From contig JBBJJH010000006.1 in the NCBI GenBank assembly GCA_037623315.1, positions 104,572-168,571 on the forward strand: 64,000 nt of DNA, given 5' to 3'. The DNA is from Halanaerobiaceae bacterium ANBcell28 (GTDB lineage: Bacteria; Bacillota; Halanaerobiia; Halanaerobiales; DTU029). Below are positions 15,790 through 24,402 of this stretch, piece after piece. The notes below the pieces were generated by a model that worked only from the letters and a program-made list of their open reading frames with translations, searched no databases and had not been told where the DNA came from. The stretch's first letter is position 1. Each line of letters begins with the position of its first letter. The translations under genes and the position numbers were made by a program.

Positions 15790-17766
15790 ATGTTAAATGA
15801 TGTTGCAAGTATTATTAGAGGATTATCAGCTGACGGAGTTGAACAAGCTAATTCAGGTCATCCAGGCTTACCTATTGGTTGTGCTGAAATAGGAGCTTTG
15901 TTATATGGTGATGTTATGAAATATGACCCTAAAGCGGCAGAATGGCCAGATAGGGACCGTTTTATTTTATCCGCTGGACATGGTTCCATGTTAATGTATT
16001 CACTATTACATTTGGCTGGTTATGATCTTACAATTGAAGATTTAAAGAATTTTAGACAATTACATTCAAAAACAGCTGGACATCCTGAGTATGGAATGAT
16101 TGAAGGAATTGAAACAACCACTGGTCCTTTAGGACAAGGTTTTGCAAATGCAGTAGGAATGGCTATTGCTGAGGCAATGCACGCAGCTAAGTTTAATACA
16201 GATCAACACAAAATTGTAGACCATTATACATATACATTATTGGGTGATGGTGGAATGATGGAGGGTGTTGTATCAGAAGCAGCATCTTTGGCTGGTCATC
16301 TTGGGCTTGGTAAATTGATTGCTATTTATGATGATAATCAAATATCTATTGGTGGAAGCACAGAAATAACTTTTACAGAAGATGTGGCAAAAAGATTTGA
16401 AGCTTATAATTGGCAAGTGCTAAAAGTTGATGGTCATGATATTGATAAGATGCGTGATGCTATCAATGAAGCAAAAAAAGAAAATGACAAACCAACTTTA
16501 ATTGTTGCTAAAACAAAAATTGCTTTTGGTGCACCAACAAAAGAAGGAAGTGCAGATGCTCATGGTGCTCCACTTGGTGAAGATGAGATTAAAGGATTAA
16601 AAGAAAAAATTGGTTTACCAGTTGACGAGAAATTCTATGTATCTAATGAGGTAAGAGAATTTTTCGAAAAACATCAAGCAGAATTAAAAGTAGTTAGAGA
16701 AGAGTGGGAAAAGAATTTTGCAGAATGGGCAAAAGCAAATCCTGAGTTAAAAGAATTGTGGGATAATGGTCTTCAATTTAAAATACCTGGAGATTTCCGT
16801 GAAGCAATTATGAATATGGAAATAGAAAGCCCGATTGCTAGTAGAGCTGCTAGTGGTAAAGCATTAGCAAAAATTGCTGATATATTAGATTATCTAGTAG
16901 GTGGTTCTGCAGACTTAGCTCCGTCAAATAAAACTTATTTGGATAAATATGATGAAATACAAAAAGATAATTTTAATGGACGTAATTTCCGCTTTGGTGT
17001 TCGTGAACATGCTATGGGAGCAATTGTAAATGGTATAGTCCTTCATAGAGGCTTTAGACCTTATTGTTCTACTTTCTTAGTATTCTCAGATTATATGAGA
17101 CATACTGTAAGAATGGCAGCATTAATGAAAATACCAGTTGTTTTTGTATTTACTCATGATTCAATTTATGTTGGTGAAGATGGGCCAACTCATGAACCAA
17201 TTGAGCATGTAGAATCATTAAGACTTATTCCGGATCTAAAAGTATATAGACCAGCTGATGCTGAAGAAACAAAAGCTGCCTGGGTAAAAGCCATTGAGAA
17301 TACTGAAGGACCAACAGTTCTTATCTTAACTAGACAGGGATTACCTTTAGTTGCAGATGAAGGTGTAGATACATTATCAGGTCTTGAAAAAGGTGCATAT
17401 ATTGTTAGAGAAAATAATAATCCTGATGTAGTATTGATGGGTAGTGGGAGCGAAGTTTCTTTAGCAAATGAAGTAGCTGAGATACTAGAATCTGAAGGCA
17501 AAGCTTGTCGTGTTGTATCTATTCCAGAGCGTAAAGATTTCCTTGCTCAAGGTAATGAATACATTGAAGAATTACTTGGAGATGATGATACATTTAGAGT
17601 TGCTATGGAAGTCGGTGTTGGTAGTGGCTGGTATCAATTATTAGGGAAAAACCATCATCTTGTAAGCATTGAAAGATTTGGTGAAAGTGGTCCAGGAGAA
17701 GAAGTTGCTGAATTCTTAGGATTTACTGCTGGTAAAATTGCTAAAGATATTTTAGCTAAAATGTAA
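15790..17766 (+). CDS. tkt: Transketolase
   Basis: Thiamine-diphosphate enzyme of the pentose phosphate pathway, full length at 658 aa. ADGVEQANSGHPGLPIGCAE at the N-terminus, GPLGQGFANAVGMAIAE, the ThDP motif GDGGMMEGVVSEAASLAG, then YDDNQISI are all present. The pyrimidine domain has FRFGVREHAMGAIVNG and FTHDSIYVGEDGPTHEPIEH. The C-terminal transketolase domain completes it. The ATG follows AGTAGGAGGTATTATTT. Transcribed alone and ended by a clear terminator at 17785-17820. Confidence 0.97.
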   Translation: MLNDVASIIRGLSADGVEQANSGHPGLPIGCAEIGALLYGDVMKYDPKAAEWPDRDRFILSAGHGSMLMYSLLHLAGYDLTIEDLKNFRQLHSKTAGHPEYGMIEGIETTTGPLGQGFANAVGMAIAEAMHAAKFNTDQHKIVDHYTYTLLGDGGMMEGVVSEAASLAGHLGLGKLIAIYDDNQISIGGSTEITFTEDVAKRFEAYNWQVLKVDGHDIDKMRDAINEAKKENDKPTLIVAKTKIAFGAPTKEGSADAHGAPLGEDEIKGLKEKIGLPVDEKFYVSNEVREFFEKHQAELKVVREEWEKNFAEWAKANPELKELWDNGLQFKIPGDFREAIMNMEIESPIASRAASGKALAKIADILDYLVGGSADLAPSNKTYLDKYDEIQKDNFNGRNFRFGVREHAMGAIVNGIVLHRGFRPYCSTFLVFSDYMRHTVRMAALMKIPVVFVFTHDSIYVGEDGPTHEPIEHVESLRLIPDLKVYRPADAEETKAAWVKAIENTEGPTVLILTRQGLPLVADEGVDTLSGLEKGAYIVRENNNPDVVLMGSGSEVSLANEVAEILESEGKACRVVSIPERKDFLAQGNEYIEELLGDDDTFRVAMEVGVGSGWYQLLGKNHHLVSIERFGESGPGEEVAEFLGFTAGKIAKDILAKM

Positions 17767-17784
17767 AATTCTTAAAATATAGAA

Positions 17785-17820
17785 AAAAAAGAAAGACTCA
17801 AAAATGAGTCTTTCTTTTTT
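17785..17820 (+). terminator. Terminator after tkt
   Basis: aaaaaagaaagactca / tgagtctttctttttt form a perfect 16-bp stem with an aaaa loop and a T-rich tail. Confidence 0.93.
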
Positions 17821-17952
17821 TTAAAAAAAAACCCCTATTATAATGATGCACCATTAGCCAGCTTGCAATTTATCCTGTAATTATGTAAAATAGAAGTATA
17901 ATTAATAATTGTTATCAATAATTTCCTACTTATTTTAAGAGAGGTGCTAATG

Positions 17953-18720
17953 ATGAAAATATATTCATGGAATGTTAATGGAATTAGGGCTATTAAAAGA
18001 AAAGGTTTTCTTGATTGGGTAAAGGAAGAGAGCCCGGATATAATTGGATTGCAGGAGACTAAAATACAGGATGATCAAATAACAGATGACCTTCGAAATA
18101 TTGAAGGATATCAATCTTATTTTTCTTTTGCAGAAAGAAAGGGATATAGTGGGGTGGCTATTTATACAAAGGAAGAACCTCTTTCAATAAAACATGGAAT
18201 TGGTATTGAGCGTTTTGATAAAGAAGGGAGAATACTTATAGCTGAATACCCTGATTTTACGATTCTTAATATTTATTTTCCTAATGGAAAGAGAAATAAA
18301 GAAAGGTTAGAATATAAACTTGATTTTTATGATAGTATTTTAGAATATTGTCAGGATTTAAGAGAAACAGGTCAGGAGTTAATTATATTTGGCGATTATA
18401 ATACAGCTCATCATGATATAGACTTAAAAAATCCTAGAGCTAATGAAAAATATTCTGGTTTTTTGCCCATTGAACGAAAATGGCTTGATAAACTAGAAGA
18501 CAAAGGCTATATTGATACCTTCCGTTATCTTTATCCTGAAAAAGTAAAGTATTCTTGGTGGAGTTACCGTACCAGAGCTCGAGAAAGAGATGCTGGCTGG
18601 AGAATAGATTATCATTTTATAACTGATGGATTAAAAGATAAGCTTAATGATGCATATATTATGACTGATGTTATGGGATCAGATCATTGTCCTGTAAGTA
18701 TTGAGTTTGATAGAGAGTAA
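17953..18720 (+). CDS. xth: Exodeoxyribonuclease III / AP endonuclease
   Basis: Base-excision repair nuclease that cleaves 5' of abasic sites and trims 3' ends. The EEP-fold motifs are in order: KIYSWNVNGIRA, IIGLQETKIQ (metal-binding Glu), GYSGVAIYTK, IFGDYNTAHHDIDL and a terminal GSDHCPVSIEFD (catalytic Asp-His). I choose ATG 17953 because AGAGGTG ends 6 nt before it; the upstream ATG (17950) and GTG (17944) are too close to that site. At about 255 aa the length is standard. Monocistronic. Confidence 0.94.
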   Translation: MKIYSWNVNGIRAIKRKGFLDWVKEESPDIIGLQETKIQDDQITDDLRNIEGYQSYFSFAERKGYSGVAIYTKEEPLSIKHGIGIERFDKEGRILIAEYPDFTILNIYFPNGKRNKERLEYKLDFYDSILEYCQDLRETGQELIIFGDYNTAHHDIDLKNPRANEKYSGFLPIERKWLDKLEDKGYIDTFRYLYPEKVKYSWWSYRTRARERDAGWRIDYHFITDGLKDKLNDAYIMTDVMGSDHCPVSIEFDRE

Positions 18721-18839
18721 ATTTTAAATAATTTTAGGCAGGATATCTAAAACTATAGTCGAATTATGTATTATAGATTTTTAAAAAAACTAGAGTGTTT
18801 TTTTGATTTTTAATAGAAAGAAATGTGGAGGTAATTGTA

Positions 18840-20999
18840 GTGGAGAAGCAGGGGGATCTTATATTTACGCTGGATATAGGCACTAGAACTGTAATTGGTG
18901 TAGTAATGGAATACATTGATGGTATTTTTGAAATAAGGGATTCTCATGTAGTTGAACATGAGGAAAGAGCTATGCTTGATGGCCAAATTCATAATGTGGG
19001 TTTAGTAGTTAAGCAAGTCAAGCGAGTTAAAGAAAAATTAGAAAGTAGCTTAGGTATTCAATTAGAAAGAGTATCGATTGCGGCTGCTGGTCGCGCTTTA
19101 AAAACAGTTAATTATGAAGAAACCCTTGAACTAGAAGAGCGCCGTATAATTACTGAAGAGGATGTTCAATCTTTAGAGTTTAGAGCTATACAAAAAGCTC
19201 AAAGTAAATTAGCAAATAGTCATGAAGATTTTAGGGAAACACATGATTACCACTTTGTTGGACATACAGTACAAGAATATTGTCTAGATGGTATTGATAT
19301 AAGGAATTTAGAGGGACAAAAGGGAAAAACTTTGAAGGTGAAAATTATAGCAACTTTTCTACCTAGAATAGTAGTTGATTCCTTGATAACAGTAATTAAT
19401 AGGGCTGATCTTGAGGTTGATTATTTAACCCTGGAACCTATTGCTGTTGCTAATGTGGTCATACCAAAAGATATGTACAATTTTAACTTGGCTTTAGTTG
19501 ATATTGGAGCAGGTACATCAGATATTGCCATAACTAAAGGGGGTTCCATGTTAGCATATGCCATGGTTCCAATTGCTGGTGATGAAATAACAGAAGCAAT
19601 AGCTGAACATTATCTCCTGGATTATAATAGCGGGGAAAAAATCAAAAGATCTCTTTTAACAAATGAAGAAATTTCTATTCGGAACATTTTGAGTCAAGAG
19701 ATAGTGATATCTAGTCAAGAGACAATGGATGCAATAAAACCGATTGTTAAAAGCCTTGCTTCTCAAATAAGTGAAGCTATACTGATGTATAATGAACGAG
19801 CACCACAAGCAGTAATTTGTGTTGGTGGTGGTAGTTTAACTCCAAATATTATGCAAGAAATAGCTACTTTTCTTGAATTAGATTCTGCTAGAGTAGCTAT
19901 TAAAGAATATAGTGATATAAGTAATGTGAAAGGTAAACTTAAGGGTGTTAGCAATGCACAAGCAAGTACACCAATTGGTATTGCCTTATCTTCGTTTAAT
20001 AATAAAGGAAAAGCAATATTTATAGATGTGAATATAAATAATGTTAAACATCAATTGTTTAGCTTAAATAAGGCAACTATTGCAGATGCCTTGTTAGCTG
20101 CAGAGGTTGATTTCAGAGGAATACAGGGAAATCACGGGATGGGTTTAACCTGTACTGTAAATGGGAATATGAAAGTAATTAAAGGTGAAATTGGGCAGCC
20201 TGGAAAGATAATATATAATGGTGAGGAAATAAATAGTATAGAAAGAGTAATTGAATCAGGAGCCAGTATAGAATTTGTTCCTGGTAAAGCTGGAATAGAT
20301 GCTCAAGCTGTTGTAGCGGATGTTGTACCTGACTTAGAAGAGTTATCTTTAAAAATTAATGAAGAAGAAGTATTGTTGAAACCTAAGATATATCAGAATG
20401 ACCAAATAGTAAGTAAAGATACAAGATTGGAAGATGGTGCTGAAATTATATATGATGATTTCACTAGGATTCGTGATGTTATAGCCAATGTTTATAATGT
20501 AGATGCTGCAGAATTATTAAATGATTTTGTATCTTATACAGTTAACGGGGAAATACGATATATTCCACAGGGAAAATTATTGGTTTTATGGCAGAATAAG
20601 CCTGTTGACCTGGATATCCCTATTGAGGAAGGTATGTCTCTTGAAGTAATAGAAAAAGAAAACAAGGAACTTACAAGTAATGAAATAATTAATAAACAAA
20701 CAGATGATGCTATTTCAATAGTATTTAATGGAAGTCAATTAAGGATCCCTATTAAAACTAAGTTATATTATAATGGTGAAATAGTAGATGATGCAAATGT
20801 AGAGATAAAAAATGGTGATAATTTATCATACCAGCAAAGTAATATTACTGTAAGAAGTGTTTTTGATTATGTTAATTATAAAGTTACTCCTTATTTGAAT
20901 AATTTTCACTTAAGTGTTAATGGTCAAGAAGCTAGCTTTGATCAAGAAGTCAAAGATGGAGATAGAATAGAATTAATGTATGAAAAGAAATCGAATTAA
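18840..20999 (+). CDS. FtsA-like actin-fold protein with long C-terminal beta-grasp-like extension
   Basis: 719 residues. The first ~390 form an FtsA/PilM-type actin fold: FTLDIGTRTVIGVVMEY (phosphate 1), VSIAAAGRALKTVNYEE, VDIGAGTSDIAITKGGSMLA (phosphate 2) and AVICVGGGSLTPNIMQE. The last ~300 residues contain several repeats ending in a DG-x-x-I turn (LEDGAEIIYDD, IKNGDNLSY, VKDGDRIELMYEK), each after a V/I-N-G/E strand, suggestive of beta-grasp modules. GTG 18840 lies 7 nt after GGAGGT and is preferred to GTG 18825. Long FtsA-related proteins of this kind occur in Firmicutes. A divisional or envelope scaffold role is likely, but there is no ftsZ nearby. Confidence 0.8.
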   Translation: MEKQGDLIFTLDIGTRTVIGVVMEYIDGIFEIRDSHVVEHEERAMLDGQIHNVGLVVKQVKRVKEKLESSLGIQLERVSIAAAGRALKTVNYEETLELEERRIITEEDVQSLEFRAIQKAQSKLANSHEDFRETHDYHFVGHTVQEYCLDGIDIRNLEGQKGKTLKVKIIATFLPRIVVDSLITVINRADLEVDYLTLEPIAVANVVIPKDMYNFNLALVDIGAGTSDIAITKGGSMLAYAMVPIAGDEITEAIAEHYLLDYNSGEKIKRSLLTNEEISIRNILSQEIVISSQETMDAIKPIVKSLASQISEAILMYNERAPQAVICVGGGSLTPNIMQEIATFLELDSARVAIKEYSDISNVKGKLKGVSNAQASTPIGIALSSFNNKGKAIFIDVNINNVKHQLFSLNKATIADALLAAEVDFRGIQGNHGMGLTCTVNGNMKVIKGEIGQPGKIIYNGEEINSIERVIESGASIEFVPGKAGIDAQAVVADVVPDLEELSLKINEEEVLLKPKIYQNDQIVSKDTRLEDGAEIIYDDFTRIRDVIANVYNVDAAELLNDFVSYTVNGEIRYIPQGKLLVLWQNKPVDLDIPIEEGMSLEVIEKENKELTSNEIINKQTDDAISIVFNGSQLRIPIKTKLYYNGEIVDDANVEIKNGDNLSYQQSNITVRSVFDYVNYKVTPYLNNFHLSVNGQEASFDQEVKDGDRIELMYEKKSN

Positions 21000-21011
21000 G
21001 CTGGTGGTATT

Positions 21012-21617
21012 ATGTTGAGTTTTTTAAAAAATAAGCCTTTTAAGTGTTTCGTGGGAGAGTATGAAAATCGTGAAATTATTTCTCGCTCATATCAAGGGGT
21101 TAAACCCATTGAAATTGAGAAAATACTTGGAACTGTAGGACGTTGTCATGATAATTCTTCTTGGAAGCAAATGAAAGATAATAAAAGATTTAGAGCTATA
21201 AAGGATGCCATAGATGGTATGGAGAGTATGCCTGCAATTAAAGTATATCAAGTCCAGGATGAATATTATATAGTTGATGGTCATCATAGAGTAATGGCTA
21301 GTCGGGATTTAAATAGGCATTTTATTGATGCAGAAGTGATAGAATATAAGTTTAAGGAAACTGAAGGGGAAAGAATAGCTGCCGATTATCATGATTGTCC
21401 AGCTAAAGATTTTTCAGAAAAAACAGCTCTAAGTGGTATAATACTAAAAAGTAGAAAAAGCTATGATAAGCTTTTGTCTATGATTAAGGAATTTGGCAAA
21501 GAAGTAAAAGAAAATTTATCTTTAGAAGAACTATCGATTAAATGGTACTATAGTCAATTTCTTGATAATCAAGAAAATATAAAAAAAGATTTAGATGAAG
21601 ATGATAAGGAGAATTAA
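21012..21617 (+). CDS. ParB/sulfiredoxin-like domain protein
   Basis: 201 residues. The central part has the ParB-N-like pattern: IKDAIDGMESMPAIKVYQV, then the conserved YYIVDGHHRVMASRDLN (about residues 86-102), where G-H-H-R is the nucleotide/catalytic loop of this fold. The N-terminus is short and basic; the C-terminus is helical and acidic. It lacks the HTH of chromosome-partitioning ParB. Function is unknown. It starts 12 bp after the FtsA-like gene and its end nearly abuts the following phosphoesterase, so the set is probably cotranscribed. Confidence 0.75.
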   Translation: MLSFLKNKPFKCFVGEYENREIISRSYQGVKPIEIEKILGTVGRCHDNSSWKQMKDNKRFRAIKDAIDGMESMPAIKVYQVQDEYYIVDGHHRVMASRDLNRHFIDAEVIEYKFKETEGERIAADYHDCPAKDFSEKTALSGIILKSRKSYDKLLSMIKEFGKEVKENLSLEELSIKWYYSQFLDNQENIKKDLDEDDKEN

Positions 21618-21618
21618 A

Positions 21619-22209
21619 TTGAAAATTTTATTAGTAGCAGATCAGATACATAAAGCTTTATATGATTATTTTGACCCTGAAAGATGGCAGGATACAGATT
21701 TGATTTTATCAGCAGGGGATTTGAAATCATCTTATCTACAGTTTTTAGTTACATTAATTAGGGGAGCACCTCTTTATTATATACGTGGAAATCATGATGA
21801 CAAGTATGAAGACGATCCACCTTATGGATGCGAAAATATACATGCTAAGATTGTTGAATATAAGGGTTTGAGAATTCTCGGATTAGAGGGTTCACAATGG
21901 TATAATGGAAGAGGAGTACAATATAAAGAAAGGCAAATGTGGTGGAAAATAATAAAATTGTGGCCTCGACTTAAATTGGGAGGTAAAATTGATATAATTC
22001 TTACACATAACCCAGCCTTTGGATTAAATGATGGCAAGGGTCATGCCCATAAAGGATTTAAGTCATTTAAGTATTTAATTGATGCTTTTGAGCCAAGGTA
22101 TTTTATACATGGGCATCAACATCTTTCATATGCAATGCGTGAACGTATAATTGAATATAAAAATACACAAATTATTAATGCCTATGAATATCATGTTCTA
22201 GAGATATAA
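21619..22209 (+). CDS. Metallophosphoesterase family protein
   Basis: About 196 residues of the calcineurin-like phosphoesterase fold: KILLVADQIHKALYDYF (first metal Asp; the following His of the usual D-x-H is absent, giving D-Q-I-H), LILSAGDLKSSYLQFL (GD motif), YYIRGNHDD (GNHD), ILTHNPAF (second His) and FIHGHQHLSY (GHxH). TTG 21619 follows AAGGAG by 7 nt; an ATG 24 nt upstream lies inside the previous gene and has no ribosome site. Substrate unknown. It sits in a four-gene run with the ParB-like and CCA-type genes. Confidence 0.83.
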   Translation: MKILLVADQIHKALYDYFDPERWQDTDLILSAGDLKSSYLQFLVTLIRGAPLYYIRGNHDDKYEDDPPYGCENIHAKIVEYKGLRILGLEGSQWYNGRGVQYKERQMWWKIIKLWPRLKLGGKIDIILTHNPAFGLNDGKGHAHKGFKSFKYLIDAFEPRYFIHGHQHLSYAMRERIIEYKNTQIINAYEYHVLEI

Positions 22210-22226
22210 AGATAGAGGTGTTAACA

Positions 22227-23687
22227 GTGAAAGATATTTGGAAATATTTATTAGAAATTAAAGCAATATCAAATGAGAATGATTGTAGTTCATATATAGT
22301 TGGTGGTGTGCTAAGAGATTTATTTATTGGAAAAATTATAAAAGATATAGATATAGTTATTACTAAGCGGGTGGAAGAGGTTGCCCGTTTTTTTGCTGAT
22401 AAAAATAATGGTTCTTTTTTTACACTTGATGAAGACAGAAAAGTATATCGGGTAGTTGTAAATAAGAAAGTTTTTGATTTTGCTCAAATTATAGGAGAAA
22501 GTATTGAGAATGATCTTAAACAAAGAGATTTAACAATAAATGCAATGGCTTATCCTATTGATGGTATTGATATTTTAATTAAATTTTTATCAAAGTCAGA
22601 TGATTTCAATAGACTTAATTATATTAATAGCTTAGTTGATGATAGTAAAGATGAAAGTATATTAAAAAAGCTTTTTGATCCTTGTGGAGGCTTAGAAGAT
22701 TTATCAAAAGGCTTATTGAAGATAAGTAATAAAAATGTTTTTAAAGAAGACCCGCTGCGTATATGGCGAGTTTTTAGAATTCAAAGGCAGTTATCTTTTA
22801 TACTTGCTGAGGAAACAATTATACAGCTGAAAGAAGATAATAAGCTTGCGGCAACCCCTGCTGCTGAACGAATAAAAGAAGAGATTATGCAACTATTTAA
22901 TTGTGATAATATATCTGAGACTATAAGTTATATGGAGGAGGAGTTTGAGCTTTTTTCAATATTGATTCCTGATATATCGAAGATGAAAGAAACAGGTGAA
23001 AATCAACATCATCAAGAAAATGCCTGGCAGCATTGTATGCAAGTACTGTCCACCTTAGAAAAGATATTATTAGAAGATAAATATTTAAGGCTTATAGATG
23101 AGCATGAAATTCCTTTAATCAAGATAAGTGCTATCTTGCATGATATTGGAAAAACAGAAAGTAGATCTGTAAAAAATGGCAAGATACATTATTATGGCCA
23201 TGAAGAAAAGGGTGCAGATATATTAGCGCCAATCTTAAAGAAACTCAAATTTAGTAGGAAGGACAAATCTTTTATATGTAATTTAGTTCGTAATCATATG
23301 CGTCCAATGTTATTATATTTAGCCGATAAGCTTAGCGATAAAGGGAGATATCGTTTTTTTCGCAAACTTGGTGATTTAGCACCAGTAGTATTAGTACATT
23401 CATTGGCAGATAAACTAGCTGCTATGGAAGTTAATGATAGAAAGGAAGAAATCATAGTTTATCAAAAATTCATTGATGATATCTTAGATTTATATGGTGA
23501 ATATAAACTTAGAACAGCTAATTTACTATTAAGTGGGAGCGAGGTAATCGACTATTTCTCACTTCAAGAGGGTCCTTTTGTAGGGAAAGTTTTAGATAAA
23601 TTAGCTGAAGCCCAAGCATTGGGAAAAGTAAAAGATAAAAAAGCTGCAATTGACTATCTTGATAATTATATAAAAAATAAAATTTAA
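22227..23687 (+). CDS. CCA tRNA nucleotidyltransferase / poly(A) polymerase family protein with HD domain
   Basis: 486 residues. The head domain carries SYIVGGVLRDLFIGKIIKDI followed by DIVI, that is the GG and D-x-D nucleotidyl-transfer motifs, then DLKQRDLTINAMAYP and DPLRIWRVFRIQRQL (RNA-binding). An HD phosphohydrolase domain follows, with HQENAWQHCMQVL, AILHDIGKTES and HGHEEKG-like His residues. It likely adds or repairs the tRNA CCA end; a poly(A)-type role cannot be excluded. GTG 22227 follows AGAGG by 8 nt. Alternative GTG 22218 overlaps the ribosome site. Confidence 0.87.
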   Translation: MKDIWKYLLEIKAISNENDCSSYIVGGVLRDLFIGKIIKDIDIVITKRVEEVARFFADKNNGSFFTLDEDRKVYRVVVNKKVFDFAQIIGESIENDLKQRDLTINAMAYPIDGIDILIKFLSKSDDFNRLNYINSLVDDSKDESILKKLFDPCGGLEDLSKGLLKISNKNVFKEDPLRIWRVFRIQRQLSFILAEETIIQLKEDNKLAATPAAERIKEEIMQLFNCDNISETISYMEEEFELFSILIPDISKMKETGENQHHQENAWQHCMQVLSTLEKILLEDKYLRLIDEHEIPLIKISAILHDIGKTESRSVKNGKIHYYGHEEKGADILAPILKKLKFSRKDKSFICNLVRNHMRPMLLYLADKLSDKGRYRFFRKLGDLAPVVLVHSLADKLAAMEVNDRKEEIIVYQKFIDDILDLYGEYKLRTANLLLSGSEVIDYFSLQEGPFVGKVLDKLAEAQALGKVKDKKAAIDYLDNYIKNKI

Positions 23688-23719
23688 AAATAAAGATAGA
23701 AAATTAGCTGATTTAAAAA

Positions 23720-24148
23720 TTAAACAAAATAATTAAATAAAGCGATACTTATTCCTAGCATGGTACCTATAAGTACTTCGACTGGAGTATGACCTACTAA
23801 TTCTTTTAAATCTTCAAGGATTATATTTTTTTCTGGATTATTGTTTTGTGTCAGACCAAGGTGTTTTATCATCTTGTTTAAAACGTTTGCCTGTTCTCCG
23901 ACAGCTCTTCTTACACCACTAGCATCATATATAATAACTAAAGAAAATACTGTAACAATGGCAAATAAGTCTGATTGAAAGCCATATCTTAAGCCGATTG
24001 TAGTACTAAGTGTGGAGACAAAAGCGGCATGAGAGCTAGGCATTCCTCCTGAACCAATAATTCTACTGAGATCAAAAGGTTTTTGTGTGAAAATCTTTAA
24101 AAACTGAGCCAAAAATAATGAAAATAATGAAACGTTTAGTGTTCCCAT
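23720..24148 (-). CDS. Divergent PAP2 family protein (YuiD-like)
   Basis: 142-residue membrane protein with the divergent PAP2 signature: GSGGMPSSHAAFVSTLSTTI (residues ~33-52), then YDASGVRRAVGEQANVLNKM and a C-terminal GHTPVEVLIGTMLGISIA. PAP2 folds act on lipid or polyprenyl phosphates; the substrate of this branch is unknown. ATG is preceded by GGAGGTTTACAT on the minus strand. It converges with the CCA-type gene across 32 bp. Confidence 0.9.
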   Translation of the reverse strand: MGTLNVSLFSLFLAQFLKIFTQKPFDLSRIIGSGGMPSSHAAFVSTLSTTIGLRYGFQSDLFAIVTVFSLVIIYDASGVRRAVGEQANVLNKMIKHLGLTQNNNPEKNIILEDLKELVGHTPVEVLIGTMLGISIALFNYFV

Positions 24149-24183
24149 ATGTAAACCTCCAAATTTATTTCTTAATATAAGTT

Positions 24184-24198
24184 CAACTGCGAAAGTTG
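24184..24198. repeat. Solo family A-type end
   Basis: caactgcgaaagttg is a single family A-type terminal sequence (compare ctgcgaagtttgag at 32151 and cttcgaaagt at 35071) and is itself a short palindrome. The rest of the 254-bp gap 24149-24402 is AT-rich and holds only likely promoter sequence for folC. Confidence 0.4.
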
Positions 24199-24402
24199 TA
24201 TTATATTTTGATAATTTTATATATAGTAGATTTTACCCATATATACTGTATTATATATTTTATATAATATAAGTGTTAAGTTCAAGGGGAAAAAAGAAAT
24301 TTTTATAAGTAAATCGGACAAATTACTATATAATATGCGCGTGCATGATAACTGTTCCTTGTTTATTAGGTATAGAATGCTAGTTAGAGAAAGGAAAATA
24401 CT

